A stretch of 64,000 bases of DNA from JAKACA01 sp049510975 (GTDB taxonomy: Bacteria; Actinomycetota; Acidimicrobiia; Acidimicrobiales; Bog-793). How positions within the stretch are numbered: the stretch's first letter is position 1; each line of letters starts with the position of its first letter. Shown piece after piece: positions 7,660 through 17,020 of this stretch. The stretch lies in the NCBI GenBank assembly GCA_049510975.1, contig JBEKYM010000005.1, positions 57,566 through 121,565 of the forward strand, given 5' to 3'. The translations under genes and the position numbers were made by a program. The notes under the pieces are model-generated. The model saw only the letters and a program-made list of their open reading frames with translations. It did no database searches and was not told the DNA's origin.

Positions 7660-9696
7660 GTGTTCGACACCATGAGCTGGGACGAAGGGCTCGACGAGGG
7701 TCAGATGCGGGCCGTCACCCACGACGACCGGCCGCTCGTCATCGTCGCCGGCGCCGGCACGGGCAAGACTCGGACCCTGACGGCGCGGGTGGCCCGCCTC
7801 CTCGAACGGGGCGTACCGCCCGAGCGCATCCTGTTGCTGACGTTCACCAGGCGGGCAGCCGACGACATGCTGGCGCGGGCGGCCTCGCTCAGTGGGCACG
7901 GCGAGTACGGCCGGCGCCTGCGCGGAGGAACCTTTCATGCCGTCGCCCACCAGATGGTGAGCGCATGGTGCGAGCCGTTGGGGCTGCCTTCGGGTTTCTC
8001 GGTGCTCGATCCGGCCGATGCTGCTGACGCCATGGATCTGCTGCGCGACGAGCACGGCCTGAGCGGCCATGAAGTGCGGATGCCCCGCGCCGGCACCCTC
8101 GTCGACATCTACTCGCGATGTGTCAACACGCGCCGCTCCTTGGGCGAGGTGCTGGCGGTGGACTTTCCCTGGTGCGAGCCGCACGGGCCCAAGCTGGCCG
8201 GACTGTTCCGCGCCTACGTGCAGCGGAAGCGCCAGGCCGGCCAGCTCGACTTCGACGACCTGCTGCTCTACTGGCGGGCGGCCCTCGCCGACGAGCGCCT
8301 CGGGCCGCACCAGGCAGCCATGTTCGACCACGTCCTCGTCGACGAATACCAGGACGTCAACACGTTGCAGGTCGACATCGTGAAGGCGCTGCGTCCGGAC
8401 GGGCGGGGGCTCACCGTCGTCGGCGACGACGCCCAGGCGGTTTACGGCTTTCGCGGCGCCGACTCACGGCACCTGCACGATCTCGCCGGCGCCCTCCCCG
8501 GGGCCACCGTGGTGGCGCTCGATCGCAACTTCCGCTCGTTGCAGCCGATCCTCGACCTCGCCAACGTCGTACGGCCGGCTGAGGCGGGCGTGCGGCTCGT
8601 GCTGAATGGGAACCGCATCGGCGGCCGGCGCCCGGTCTTCCTCCGATGCCACGACGCTCCGGGCGAGGCACGGGCGGTCGTCGAGCGCCTGCTCGACAAC
8701 CACGAGCAGGGCATGGCGCTGCGTGAGCAGGCCGTGCTCGTCCGGGCGGCCCACCACAGCGACCTGATCGAGCTGGAGCTCACGGCGAGGCGCGTGCCGT
8801 TTCGGAAGTACGGCGGGTTGCGCTTCGTGGAGGCGGCGCACGTGAAGGACTTCCTCGCTGCCTTGCGGGTGGTCGACAACCCGGCAGACGACCTCGCCTG
8901 GTTCCGCCTGCTGCGCTTGCACGAGGACATCGGGCCGGCACGTGCCCGTCACCTGCTCGGCATCCTGGCGCCCCACGCCGGCGGTGCAAGCGGTGCCGGC
9001 GATGCCGGCGGAGAGGACTGGGCGGAGGTCGTGGCGGCGGCGCCGGCGCGCACGCGCCTCGAGCTCGCACGAACCTTCGAAGGGCTCGGGCGCGCCCGCC
9101 AGCTCGCCGGCACGGCCGACAAGGTCGAGGCCGTGAGAGCCGTCGTGCAGCCGCTCGTGCTAGCCGGCTACGCGGATGCCGCCGCCCGTGCCGACGATCT
9201 GGAACGGCTCTCGGCGGCAGCGGCCGCCGTCGGCGACCTCGGTGCCTGGGTGGCCGAGATCACGCTCGATCCGCCCGTCTCGACCGGGGATCGGGCCGGG
9301 CCGCCCCATCTCGACGAGGACTACGTCGTCATCTCGACGGTGCATTCGGCAAAGGGTCTCGAATGGACCGCCGTCCACCTCCCCCACCTCGTCGACGGCG
9401 CCTTTCCCTCCGACATGGCGCTCACCTCGGCAGCCGGGCTGGCGGAGGAGCGTCGCCTTTTCTACGTCGCCATCACTCGGGCGAGGGATCAGCTCACGCT
9501 GTATGCACCGTTGCGCATGCCGCATCACCGGAGGTCGCGCGATGACCGGCATTCGATGGCGCCGGCGAGCCGTTTCCTCGACGAGGTGGCGCTGGATCGG
9601 GTCGAGGTGCGAGAGCAGGTGCCGGCACGCACGCCGGTCCCGAGCGGGTTCGCCGGGCCGGCGATCGCCGTCGACCTCGACGCCCTTTGGAACTGA
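7660..9696 (+). CDS. UvrD/PcrA-type superfamily 1 DNA helicase
   Basis: 678-residue ATP-dependent 3'-5' DNA helicase acting in repair or replication restart. Motifs in order: Q-motif region (LDEGQMRAVTH), Walker A IVAGAGTGKTRTL near residue 30, motif Ia LTFTRRAADDML, Walker B VDEYQDVN near 227, motif III GDDAQAVYGFRGAD, motif IV LDRNFRS, motif V VISTVHSAKGLEW near 558 and motif VI RLFYVAITRARDQL near 600. Length is close to UvrD/PcrA, but the sequence is closer to short actinomycete paralogues. Start is GTG at 7660; an ATG at 7672 is possible. A second helicase of this class lies at 17021-19780. Confidence 0.9.
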   Translation: MFDTMSWDEGLDEGQMRAVTHDDRPLVIVAGAGTGKTRTLTARVARLLERGVPPERILLLTFTRRAADDMLARAASLSGHGEYGRRLRGGTFHAVAHQMVSAWCEPLGLPSGFSVLDPADAADAMDLLRDEHGLSGHEVRMPRAGTLVDIYSRCVNTRRSLGEVLAVDFPWCEPHGPKLAGLFRAYVQRKRQAGQLDFDDLLLYWRAALADERLGPHQAAMFDHVLVDEYQDVNTLQVDIVKALRPDGRGLTVVGDDAQAVYGFRGADSRHLHDLAGALPGATVVALDRNFRSLQPILDLANVVRPAEAGVRLVLNGNRIGGRRPVFLRCHDAPGEARAVVERLLDNHEQGMALREQAVLVRAAHHSDLIELELTARRVPFRKYGGLRFVEAAHVKDFLAALRVVDNPADDLAWFRLLRLHEDIGPARARHLLGILAPHAGGASGAGDAGGEDWAEVVAAAPARTRLELARTFEGLGRARQLAGTADKVEAVRAVVQPLVLAGYADAAARADDLERLSAAAAAVGDLGAWVAEITLDPPVSTGDRAGPPHLDEDYVVISTVHSAKGLEWTAVHLPHLVDGAFPSDMALTSAAGLAEERRLFYVAITRARDQLTLYAPLRMPHHRRSRDDRHSMAPASRFLDEVALDRVEVREQVPARTPVPSGFAGPAIAVDLDALWN

Positions 9697-9717
9697 GACC
9701 GCCGGCGCGTCGCCAGC

Positions 9718-10176
9718 TCAGCTCGGCCGTGCCTCGTCGCCGGCGGCCGGGCTCAAGGTGAGGGCGCACGAGTTGATGCAGTAGCGCTGCCCCGTCGGGG
9801 CGGGGCCGTCCGGGAAGACGTGCCCGAGGTGACCGCCGCAGGCGCGGCAGCGCACCTCGGTGCGCTCCATGAACAGGCTGCCGTCGCGATGGAGCGTGAC
9901 GGCTTCGGCCACCTCCGGCTCGGTGAAGCTCGGCCAGCCCGAGCCGGAGTCGAACTTCGTCGCCGAGGAGAACAGGGCGGCGCCGCAGCCGGCGCAGTGG
10001 AACATGCCGTCGGAATGGTCGTTCCAGAACGCCCCCGTGAAGGCGCGCTCGGTGCCGCCTCTGCGCAGCACCTCGTACTGAGCGGGCGTCAATTCCTGGC
10101 GCCACTCCTCGTCGCTCTTTGCCACCGTGGGCTCGACGGTGTCGGTCGTGGCAGTACGTGCCTCTCGCTTGAACAT
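9718..10176 (-). CDS. msrB: Peptide-methionine (R)-S-oxide reductase
   Basis: Repairs oxidised methionine (R form) in proteins with thioredoxin as reductant. The 152-residue product has the zinc site made by CAGC (residues 61-64) and CRAC (near 110-113), the GSGWPSF motif near 78 and the catalytic cysteine in RYCINS near 132. The first 20 residues are extra compared with the minimal domain. It is convergent with the helicase gene, 21 bases away. Confidence 0.95.
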   Translation of the reverse strand: MFKREARTATTDTVEPTVAKSDEEWRQELTPAQYEVLRRGGTERAFTGAFWNDHSDGMFHCAGCGAALFSSATKFDSGSGWPSFTEPEVAEAVTLHRDGSLFMERTEVRCRACGGHLGHVFPDGPAPTGQRYCINSCALTLSPAAGDEARPS

Positions 10177-10273
10177 GTGATGTAGTCCCTCCAGAGCACG
10201 GCGCGTTTCACTGTGTGGCGGCGCCTCGCTGCCACCGTACCGGTCCGGCGCTGCGGCGCTGCCGGCGAATCCG

Positions 10274-11938
10274 TCAGACCGGGCGCCCCCGCGACTGGCG
10301 GTAACGCCGGACGAGCCCGGCCGTGGAGGTGTCCTGCCCGGACAGATCGGGGACGTCTGCGTCGGTGAGCGCCGGCGCCAACTGCTTGGCCATGACTTTG
10401 CCGAGCTCGACGCCCCACTGGTCGAACGAGTCGATCCCCCAGATCGCCCCTTGCACGAACACGATGTGCTCGTAGAGCGCGACGAGCTGCCCGAGCACCG
10501 ATGGCGTCAGCTTCGGGGCGAGGACGGTCGAGCTCGGCCGGTTGCCCGGCATGACCTTGTGGGCGACGACGGCCGCAGGAGTGCCGTCGGCGGCAACCTC
10601 GGCAGCCGTACGTCCGAAGGCGAGAACGGCGCTCTGTGCGAAGCAGTTGGCCAGCAGCAGGTCGTGCTGCTCGCCGATGTCGGCGTTCGGCTCGGCGAAG
10701 GCGATGAAGTCCGCCGGCACGAGCCGCGTGCCCTGGTGCAGCAGCTGGTAGAAGGCGTGCTGCCCGTTCGTGCCCGGCTCGCCCCAGTAGATCTCGCCCG
10801 TGTCGTAGTCGACGGCGGACCCGTCGAGGCGGACGGACTTGCCGTTCGACTCCATCGTCAGCTGCTGCAGATAGGCGGGGAAGCGGGCCATGCGCTGGCT
10901 GTAGGGCAGCACGGCGTGCGACTGGGCGCCGAGGAAGTCGCCGTACCAGACGTTGATGAGGCCCTGGAGCACGGGCACGTTCGCCTCGAGGGGTGTGTGC
11001 CGGAAGTGGGTGTCGATGGCATGGAAGCCGGCGAGCATCTCGGCAAAACGCTCCTTGCCGATCGCCACCATGAGCGAGAACCCGATGGCCGAGTCGTAGG
11101 AGTACCGCCCGCCCACCCAGTCCCAGAACCCGAACATGTTGGCGGAGTCGATGCCAAATGCCGTCACGGCGGCCGCGTTCGTGGAGACCGCCACGAAGTG
11201 CTTGGCGACAGCACCGTTGCCAATTCCGGCGCTCTCCCCCAGTCCCGCCAAGAGCCAGTCCCGGGCGGCGGCGGCGTTCGTGAGCGTCTCGAGGGTGGTG
11301 AAGGTCTTCGAGCTGACGACGAACAGCGTGCTCGCCGGGTCGAGGTCGTGCGTCTTCTCGAGGAGGTCCTCGGGGTCGATGTTGGAGACGAACCGGCAGC
11401 TGATGCCGGCGTCGGCAAAGTCCTCGAGCGCTTCGTACGCCATCGCCGGCCCGAGGTCGGAGCCGCCGATGCCGATGTTGACGACGTGGCGGATCCGCTC
11501 GCCCGTGGCACCTGTCCATTGCCCGCTGCGGATACGGTCCGACACCTCGCCCATGTGGGCGAGCACGGCGTGCACGTCGGCGACGACGTCCTGGCCGTCG
11601 ACGACGAGTGAGGCGCCGGCCGGCATCCGCAAAGCGACGTGCAGCACGGCCCGGTTCTCGGTGACGTTGATGTGCTCGCCGGCGAACATGGCGTCGCGGC
11701 GGGCGGCGACGCCGGCCCGCTCCGCAAGCGCCAGCAGCAGTCGAAGGGTCTCGCCCGAGACACGCTGCTTCGAGTAGTCGAACACGAGGTCGCCCGCCTG
11801 CAGTGTCATCCTCTCGGCTCGGCCGGGGTCGGCGGCGAAGAGCTCGCGCAAGTGCACGCCGGCGATCTCGTCGGCGTGGGCCGAAAGCGCCTGCCACTCG
11901 GGCGTGGCGCGGGGGTCGAGCGGAGCCGGCAGCGTCAT
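10274..11938 (-). CDS. pgi: Glucose-6-phosphate isomerase
   Basis: Interconverts glucose 6-phosphate and fructose 6-phosphate in glycolysis and the pentose phosphate shunt. 554 residues, the usual length of the long bacterial form. Signature segments seen: GEHINVTENRAVLH near residue 82, NIGIGGSDLGPAMAYEAL near 153, VSSKTFTTLETLTNA near 210, the second PGI signature GGRYSYDSAIG near 277, and GIDSFDQWGVELGK near 510. The ATG at 11938 overlaps the stop of gnd upstream by 4 bases. The frame stays open to 12427 opposite nothing real, but that part lies inside gnd. Confidence 0.95.
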   Translation of the reverse strand: MTLPAPLDPRATPEWQALSAHADEIAGVHLRELFAADPGRAERMTLQAGDLVFDYSKQRVSGETLRLLLALAERAGVAARRDAMFAGEHINVTENRAVLHVALRMPAGASLVVDGQDVVADVHAVLAHMGEVSDRIRSGQWTGATGERIRHVVNIGIGGSDLGPAMAYEALEDFADAGISCRFVSNIDPEDLLEKTHDLDPASTLFVVSSKTFTTLETLTNAAAARDWLLAGLGESAGIGNGAVAKHFVAVSTNAAAVTAFGIDSANMFGFWDWVGGRYSYDSAIGFSLMVAIGKERFAEMLAGFHAIDTHFRHTPLEANVPVLQGLINVWYGDFLGAQSHAVLPYSQRMARFPAYLQQLTMESNGKSVRLDGSAVDYDTGEIYWGEPGTNGQHAFYQLLHQGTRLVPADFIAFAEPNADIGEQHDLLLANCFAQSAVLAFGRTAAEVAADGTPAAVVAHKVMPGNRPSSTVLAPKLTPSVLGQLVALYEHIVFVQGAIWGIDSFDQWGVELGKVMAKQLAPALTDADVPDLSGQDTSTAGLVRRYRQSRGRPV

Positions 11939-12948
11939 GCCGGCTTCTCGGAGTGGCCCCCGAACTCCTTGCGCTGGGACGACTGGATCTTGTCGGCGAA
12001 CAGCGAGGCGCCTCGAGAACCGAAACGACCGTAGAGCGCCGTCGTCAGCAGCGGCGCCGGGATGCCCTCGTCGATGGCGGCGATGTTCGTCCAGCGACCC
12101 TCGCCCGAGTCGGACACCCGGCCGGAGAACTGCTCGAGGTTGGGATCCTCGAACAAGGCCGCCGCCGTCAGGTCGAGCAGCCAGCTGGCGACGACGCTGC
12201 CGCGTCGCCACACCTCGGCGATCTCGGGGAGATCGAGCTCGTAGCGGTAGTACTTCGGGTCGCGCAGCGGCGTGGTCTCGGCGTCGGCTTCCACGGTCGA
12301 GTTGCCGGCGTTGGCTCCCTTCAAGATGTTGAGGCCTTCGGCGTAGGACGTCATGAGGGCGTACTCGATGCCGTTGTGCACCATCTTCACGAAGTGGCCG
12401 GCGCCGTTCGGCCCGCAGTGCAGCCAACCCTCCTCCGACGGGCTGGCATCACCCGTGCGACCGGGCGTGCGCTCGGCCGTTCCCAAGCCGGGCGCCAGCG
12501 CCGAGAAGATCGGCTGCAGGTGGGCGATGGCCTCGTCGTCGCCGCCCATCATGAGGCAGTACCCACGCTCGAGCCCGAAGACGCCGCCGCTCGTGCCCAC
12601 GTCGACGTAGTGGATGCCTTTCGGGCGCAGGGCCTCCGCCCGGTCGATGTCGTCGCGGTAGTAGGAGTTGCCGCCGTCGATGATGATGTCGCCGGGCTGC
12701 AAACGAGCGCCGAGCTCGTCGACCATCTCGCCGGTGATGGCGGCCGGCACCATGATCCACACCGACTTCGGCACGCTCAGCTTGGCGACGAGGTCGTCGA
12801 GCGAGCTGGCGCCCACGGCACCTTCGGCCTCGAGGGCTTTCACCGTCTCCGGCGACCTGTCGTAGACGACGCACTCGTGTCCGGCGGCCATCAGCCGGCG
12901 GACCATGTTCGCCCCCATCCGTCCCAGTCCAACCATGGCGAGTTGCAT
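11935..12948 (-). CDS. gnd: 6-phosphogluconate dehydrogenase, decarboxylating (short form)
   Basis: Oxidises 6-phosphogluconate to ribulose 5-phosphate with CO2 release. The 337-residue product is the short GndA/YqeC-like type (the common form has about 470). The Rossmann motif VGLGRMGANMVRRL is at residues 5-18. GGNSYYRDD near 93, DVGTSGGVFGLERGYCLMMGG near 112 and the catalytic GAGHFVKMVHNGIEYALM near 166 are visible. A strong AAGGAGG lies 9 bases before the ATG at 12948, which rules out the longer open frame. It forms an overlapping pair with pgi; zwf and opcA are not in the window. Confidence 0.93.
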   Translation of the reverse strand: MQLAMVGLGRMGANMVRRLMAAGHECVVYDRSPETVKALEAEGAVGASSLDDLVAKLSVPKSVWIMVPAAITGEMVDELGARLQPGDIIIDGGNSYYRDDIDRAEALRPKGIHYVDVGTSGGVFGLERGYCLMMGGDDEAIAHLQPIFSALAPGLGTAERTPGRTGDASPSEEGWLHCGPNGAGHFVKMVHNGIEYALMTSYAEGLNILKGANAGNSTVEADAETTPLRDPKYYRYELDLPEIAEVWRRGSVVASWLLDLTAAALFEDPNLEQFSGRVSDSGEGRWTNIAAIDEGIPAPLLTTALYGRFGSRGASLFADKIQSSQRKEFGGHSEKPA

Positions 12949-13049
12949 CGTCGTCTGCCTCCTTGTCGTGCCCTTGGTTGTAGCGCCTGGCGAGGCCCGA
13001 GTCACCCGCGCCTCGCCGGAGGGCTCGTCGCGGCCGGCCGGCCGGCGGC

Positions 13050-13709
13050 TCAGCCGATGAGACCGTGGCGGTGCGCGTAGAGCACCGCTTGGGCGCGATC
13101 GCGGCTGGCGGTCTTGGCGAAGATGTGGTTGACGTGGGTCTTCACCGTCGCCTCGCTCACGAACAGCTCGGCGGCGATCTCGGCGTTGGACTGTCCGGCG
13201 CCGATGAGCCGCAGCACCTCGAGCTCGCGCGAGGTGAGGCCGTCGGGAGCCTGGGCGCCGTCCGGTGCGGGCTCGGAGGCATCCGTGCCCGGCCACCCGA
13301 GGCCTCCCTGCCAGAGCCGGGCGTGAACGCCCGAGTCGAGCACGGCTTGCCCCGAGGCGGCGGCTTCGATCGCCCGGGCGATGGCGTGCCGGTCGGCGTC
13401 CTTCGTGAGGTAGCCGAGGGCGCCGGCCGACAGGGCAGCCACGATGGATTCGTCGTCGGCGTACGTCGTGAGCACGACGACCTGCGTGCGGGGGTGGTCG
13501 CGACGGATGGCAGCGGTGGCGGCAGCGCCGTCCATCCGCGGCATGCGCAGATCCATGAGGACGACGTCGGGATCGGTGGCGGCCGTCAGCTCGACCGCCT
13601 CGAGGCCGTCGGCGGCCGCTCCCACCACCTCGACGCCCGGCATGAGGCTGAGGAGGGTGACGAGTCCCTCCCGTACGGCCGCCTGGTCGTCGGCGACGAC
13701 GACTCTCAC
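13050..13709 (-). CDS. LuxR/NarL-family response regulator
   Basis: 219-residue two-component regulator. The receiver domain (residues 1-120) has the acidic pair DD at 7-8, phospho-acceptor Asp in VVLMDLRMPRMDG near 54, and the conserved Thr and Lys (VVLTTY, YLTKD). A Pro/Gly-rich linker follows, then a LuxR helix-turn-helix (LTSRELEVLRLIGAGQSNAEIAAELFVSEATVKTHV) at about 155-195. Its start overlaps the stop of the sensor kinase gene by 4 bases, so they are a cognate pair. Confidence 0.93.
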   Translation of the reverse strand: MRVVVADDQAAVREGLVTLLSLMPGVEVVGAAADGLEAVELTAATDPDVVLMDLRMPRMDGAAATAAIRRDHPRTQVVVLTTYADDESIVAALSAGALGYLTKDADRHAIARAIEAAASGQAVLDSGVHARLWQGGLGWPGTDASEPAPDGAQAPDGLTSRELEVLRLIGAGQSNAEIAAELFVSEATVKTHVNHIFAKTASRDRAQAVLYAHRHGLIG

Positions 13710-14980
13710 TCCGGCGCCGACCCGTTCGACCCTGGGCGGCCGGCGACGGTAGCCGGCCCGCCCGTCCCGGCGCCCACAGGCAGGTCGACGCGCACGCTCC
13801 AGCCCGCCGGCCCGCCTGGCGGGAGCGGACCGGCCGCCAGGGATCCCCCGAGCAGCTCGACCCGTTCGCGCATGCCCGCCAGCCCGTAGCCAGGGCTGCC
13901 CGTGCCGGCGCCGACGGCCGGAACCACGCCGGGCCCGTACTCGTCGACGATCTCGATGGAGGTGCGATCGGAAGCGAAGCTCAACACGATCGACACGGCT
14001 GCGCCCGGGGCGTGCTTCCGGGCGTTCGAGATCGCCTCCTGGGCAGCCCGGTAGAGGGCGAGGGCTGCGTCCGCCGGCAAGGGCCGGTCGGTTCCCTCCA
14101 CCGAGAACGCCGCCGAGTCGCCATCGGCCAGCGCGGCCACCCGCTCGGCGAGGTCAAGGGGGGCGTCTCGCAGGGCGTGCACGGCGCGGCGGGTTTCGGC
14201 GAGTCCCTCGACAGCGAGCCGGCGGGACGTCGCGACCGTTGTCTTGGCGCGCTCGATGTCGCCATCGCCGAGCAGGGCGTCGAGGACCTCGAGCTGCACG
14301 GCAAGCGCGCCGAGGGAGTGGGCGAGCACGTCGTGGACCTCGCGAGCGATGCGGTTGCGCTCGGCGAGGGCCGCGGCGTGTGCGGACTCGGTGGCGGTCC
14401 GCTCCCGTTCGAGCAGCAGCTCCTCGGACTGCTCGGCGCGCAGCCGGTACTGGCGGCGGTTGAGGCCGGCCAGCGCCCCTCCCGCGCCGGACAGGACCGC
14501 CCAGCCGATGAGCTCGTAGGAAGCTCCGACGGCGGTCACGGCCACGGCGAGGGAGGCGAGCGCCAGCGCCAGGAGGCCAAGGGTCACCTCGCTCCGGAGT
14601 CGCTCGCCGGCGGCGATCCCGAGGACGGCACTGAAGGCGATGCCGACGCCCGAGAACGCCCCGAGCGCCCCGCCTCCGATGGCGAGGAGGCCGAGGAAGA
14701 CCGTCGCCGCCGTATCGCTCGGAGCGCTCCGCTGGCTCGACCATCCGAGGTAGGCGGCGAGGGCGAGGACGACGAGGGCGACGAGGGCGACGCGGCGGTC
14801 GATGCCGGTCTCGTGACTCGAGGCGAGTGTGCCCCAGGCGAGGCCGGCCATCATGAGCAGGCGGATGACGGTGAGTGGTGTGCCGAACAGGCGATTCGCC
14901 GACCCGGCATTCGGGGCGGCGAATCGGCTGAACCTCGTTGCTCGGAGCGAGCGGTCGGTCACGGGTGTGTCCTCAGGCAC
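13706..14980 (-). CDS. NarL/DesK-type sensor histidine kinase
   Basis: 424-residue membrane kinase partnered with the response regulator that follows. About five hydrophobic segments fill residues 30-175. The HisKA_3 dimerisation box NRIAREVHDVLAHSLGALA near residue 208 carries the phosphorylated His. The ATP-binding domain shows the N-box region QEAISNARKHAPGA near 315 and the G-box GYGLAGMRERVELLGGSL near 380. No extracellular sensor domain is evident, so the membrane segments may sense the signal. Confidence 0.92.
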   Translation of the reverse strand: MPEDTPVTDRSLRATRFSRFAAPNAGSANRLFGTPLTVIRLLMMAGLAWGTLASSHETGIDRRVALVALVVLALAAYLGWSSQRSAPSDTAATVFLGLLAIGGGALGAFSGVGIAFSAVLGIAAGERLRSEVTLGLLALALASLAVAVTAVGASYELIGWAVLSGAGGALAGLNRRQYRLRAEQSEELLLERERTATESAHAAALAERNRIAREVHDVLAHSLGALAVQLEVLDALLGDGDIERAKTTVATSRRLAVEGLAETRRAVHALRDAPLDLAERVAALADGDSAAFSVEGTDRPLPADAALALYRAAQEAISNARKHAPGAAVSIVLSFASDRTSIEIVDEYGPGVVPAVGAGTGSPGYGLAGMRERVELLGGSLAAGPLPPGGPAGWSVRVDLPVGAGTGGPATVAGRPGSNGSAPE

Positions 14981-14984
14981 CCGA

Positions 14985-15545
14985 TCATCGCACCGATGAC
15001 ACCCGGTCGGGCGACCCGAACGCCGTGGCAGGCGCCGCCTGGCCGGCCGTCAGGTGCCCGCTCCGCCACGCCCGCCAGTAGATGCCGCCGCTGCGGAAGG
15101 CGACCTCGGCAAAGGCCATGAGGATGAGGGCGGTCACCCAGGCAGCGGGCGTGATGTCGTGAGCGACTGAGAAGCGCCCGATGCTGTCGGCGCCGCCATG
15201 GGTGGCGAACAGCTCGAGGGCGAGCCGGCTGCCGATCCCCACCACCCACAAGCCGGCAGCGACAGCGCCGGCCTTCACGACGGTGAAGCCTTGCGGGTCC
15301 CGGTACAGCAGGCTCGACCAGGCACACCCGAGACCGAGGAGGGCACCCGCTGCGAGGCATCCGAGCTCGAGGACGAGGTCGTTGCCGGCGGTCGGGAAGC
15401 TCCGCAGGTAGGTGACCGCCACGTAGCCGACGACGCCAAGTGGCAGCAGGAGGTTGCGAAGGGTCAGTCGCCGCCCACGGATCTGGAGGAAGACGAGGCC
15501 GATGAGGACTGCATTGAGGAGATAGTCGGTTGCGCTCATGTCCAT
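14985..15545 (-). CDS. Multi-pass membrane protein of unknown function
   Basis: 186-residue protein with about five membrane-spanning segments (for example LLNAVLIGLVFLQI, NLLLPLGVVGYVAVTYL, LGCLAAGALLGLGCAW, AGAVAAGLWVVGIGSRL, AAWVTALILMAFAEV). It ends 4 bases before the histidine kinase gene and is on the same strand, so it may be part of the same transcript and provide a membrane partner. It somewhat resembles DUF1453/CcdC-type proteins, a weak match. Two ATG codons lie 6 bases apart (15545 and 15539); no clear ribosome binding site picks one. Confidence 0.65.
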   Translation of the reverse strand: MDMSATDYLLNAVLIGLVFLQIRGRRLTLRNLLLPLGVVGYVAVTYLRSFPTAGNDLVLELGCLAAGALLGLGCAWSSLLYRDPQGFTVVKAGAVAAGLWVVGIGSRLALELFATHGGADSIGRFSVAHDITPAAWVTALILMAFAEVAFRSGGIYWRAWRSGHLTAGQAAPATAFGSPDRVSSVR

Positions 15546-15683
15546 GATTGTGCGCTCACGACCGCTCCGGTACATCGGCGTGGGGGTGGAGACGGGGGTG
15601 GGTTTCTTACGGGGGAGTCTCCACCGAGCGGTGGAGAGCGGAGCAGGGTGGCGCGCCGGGCCGGGATCTGGCAGCGTGATCTC

Positions 15684-16352
15684 ATGAAGCCTTTTCGCCT
15701 CGTCGGCGCGCTCGACGGTGGATCGTCGTTCATGCTGCGGGCCATCGACAAGGCGAAGGCGTACGCCACCGTTCCGCTCGCTTGGGCGTATCGGGCGAGC
15801 GACCAGCAGGACGTCATCGATGCCGACGTTCGGCGCTGGCTCGACGTCTTCCAGTCGGCCGAAGGCGAGCACTCGTTGCACAGCTTGCTGTATGCCTTCG
15901 AGGAGTTTCGCAGCGTCTTTTACTACCGGCTCTCGCGCGGCAACGCCACGGGAGCCCTGCTCGCCCGCGTGCTCTCCCGCATCTGGAAACCCGTCGCCAG
16001 CCTCCACCTCGCCACCCCGGACATCGGGCCCGGGCTCTTCGTCGCCCACGGTTACTCGACGACCTTGGCGGCTCAGAGCATCGGCGCCAACTGCTATGTG
16101 CACCAAGGCGTCACGGTCGGCTGGGACTACCGGAGCGACCGCGCCCCCATCATCGAGGACGACGTCTTCATCGGCACGGGGGCCGTCATCGTCGGCGCCG
16201 TCACGATCGGGCGCGGCGCCCGTATCGGCTCGAACGCCGTCGTGCTCTGCGACGTCCCTCCGGGTGCGACGGCCGTCGGGGTCCCGGCTCGGGTCTTCAA
16301 CACCGGCGGCGTCGTCGTCGAGCTCCGGCGGGAGGAGTCGGGCGGCTCCTGA
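15684..16352 (+). CDS. Serine acetyltransferase-like hexapeptide acyltransferase
   Basis: 222-residue protein with an alpha-helical N-terminal half and a C-terminal left-handed beta-helix (about residues 105-205), containing DIGPGLFVAHGYSTTLAAQSIGANCYVHQGVTVGW and PIIEDDVFIGTGAVIVGAVTIGRGARIGSN. The layout matches CysE-like enzymes, which move an acetyl group from acetyl-CoA to serine or a sugar. The N-terminal half does not closely match CysE, and no cysK is nearby, so a capsule- or sugar-related substrate is possible. Confidence 0.72.
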   Translation: MKPFRLVGALDGGSSFMLRAIDKAKAYATVPLAWAYRASDQQDVIDADVRRWLDVFQSAEGEHSLHSLLYAFEEFRSVFYYRLSRGNATGALLARVLSRIWKPVASLHLATPDIGPGLFVAHGYSTTLAAQSIGANCYVHQGVTVGWDYRSDRAPIIEDDVFIGTGAVIVGAVTIGRGARIGSNAVVLCDVPPGATAVGVPARVFNTGGVVVELRREESGGS

Positions 16353-16449
16353 CGGCCGGTTGCACCCCCTGTGGAGGGTCCCGGGAACCGACGGCGACCG
16401 CTTCTAACCTTGTTCGAGGCCACGAGGCTGGACGACCAAGGGAGCCGCA

Positions 16450-16992
16450 ATGACCGACGCCACGATCCCGCAGCACAAGCACGGCGAGCTGAAACGGGTC
16501 TTCGAATACTCGATCCACCCGCGCACACGAGCACACGCCGAGGGCGCCGTGCCGCCCCCTCCGAAGGTGAGCGACGAGCTGGACCGGAGCAATGGCGCTG
16601 CCCGTTTCAACGCCTGGCTGGCCGTGAAGATCACGAACCTGGTCGGCTCGATGTGGTGCGCGTATGCCTTCACCGTGCTGGCTCTCGCCGGCCTGCCGAT
16701 GGCGCTGCGGCCCGGCGGCGAGGGCCTGATCTCCTGGATCGCCCAGACGTTCCTGCAGCTCGTCCTGCTGTCGGTGATCATCGTCGGCCAGAACGTGCAG
16801 GCGGCCGCATCCGACCACCGTGCGGAGAACACCTACGAGGACGCCGAAGCCATCCTGCACGAGGCCGGGCAGATCCAGTCGCACCTCGAGGCACAGGACA
16901 AGGTGCTGAGCGATCTCATCGCCCAGATGCTCCAGGTCGTGCGGGCCGAGCACCCGGGTCCCATCGCTCCCGCCGGCGGGGCCGCCACCTAG
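16450..16992 (+). CDS. DUF1003-like membrane protein
   Basis: 180-residue protein with two membrane segments (residues about 63-84 and 97-116: GSMWCAYAFTVLALAGLPMA and WIAQTFLQLVLLSVIIVGQN). The flanking segments NAWLAVKITNLVGSMW and NVQAAASDHRAENTYEDAEAI are characteristic of DUF1003. Function of the family is unknown. An AAGGGAG ribosome binding site lies 7 bases before the ATG. It is convergent with the HRDC helicase gene. Confidence 0.72.
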   Translation: MTDATIPQHKHGELKRVFEYSIHPRTRAHAEGAVPPPPKVSDELDRSNGAARFNAWLAVKITNLVGSMWCAYAFTVLALAGLPMALRPGGEGLISWIAQTFLQLVLLSVIIVGQNVQAAASDHRAENTYEDAEAILHEAGQIQSHLEAQDKVLSDLIAQMLQVVRAEHPGPIAPAGGAAT

Positions 16993-17020
16993 CGACGCCC
17001 CGGTGGGGGTGGCCGGGCGC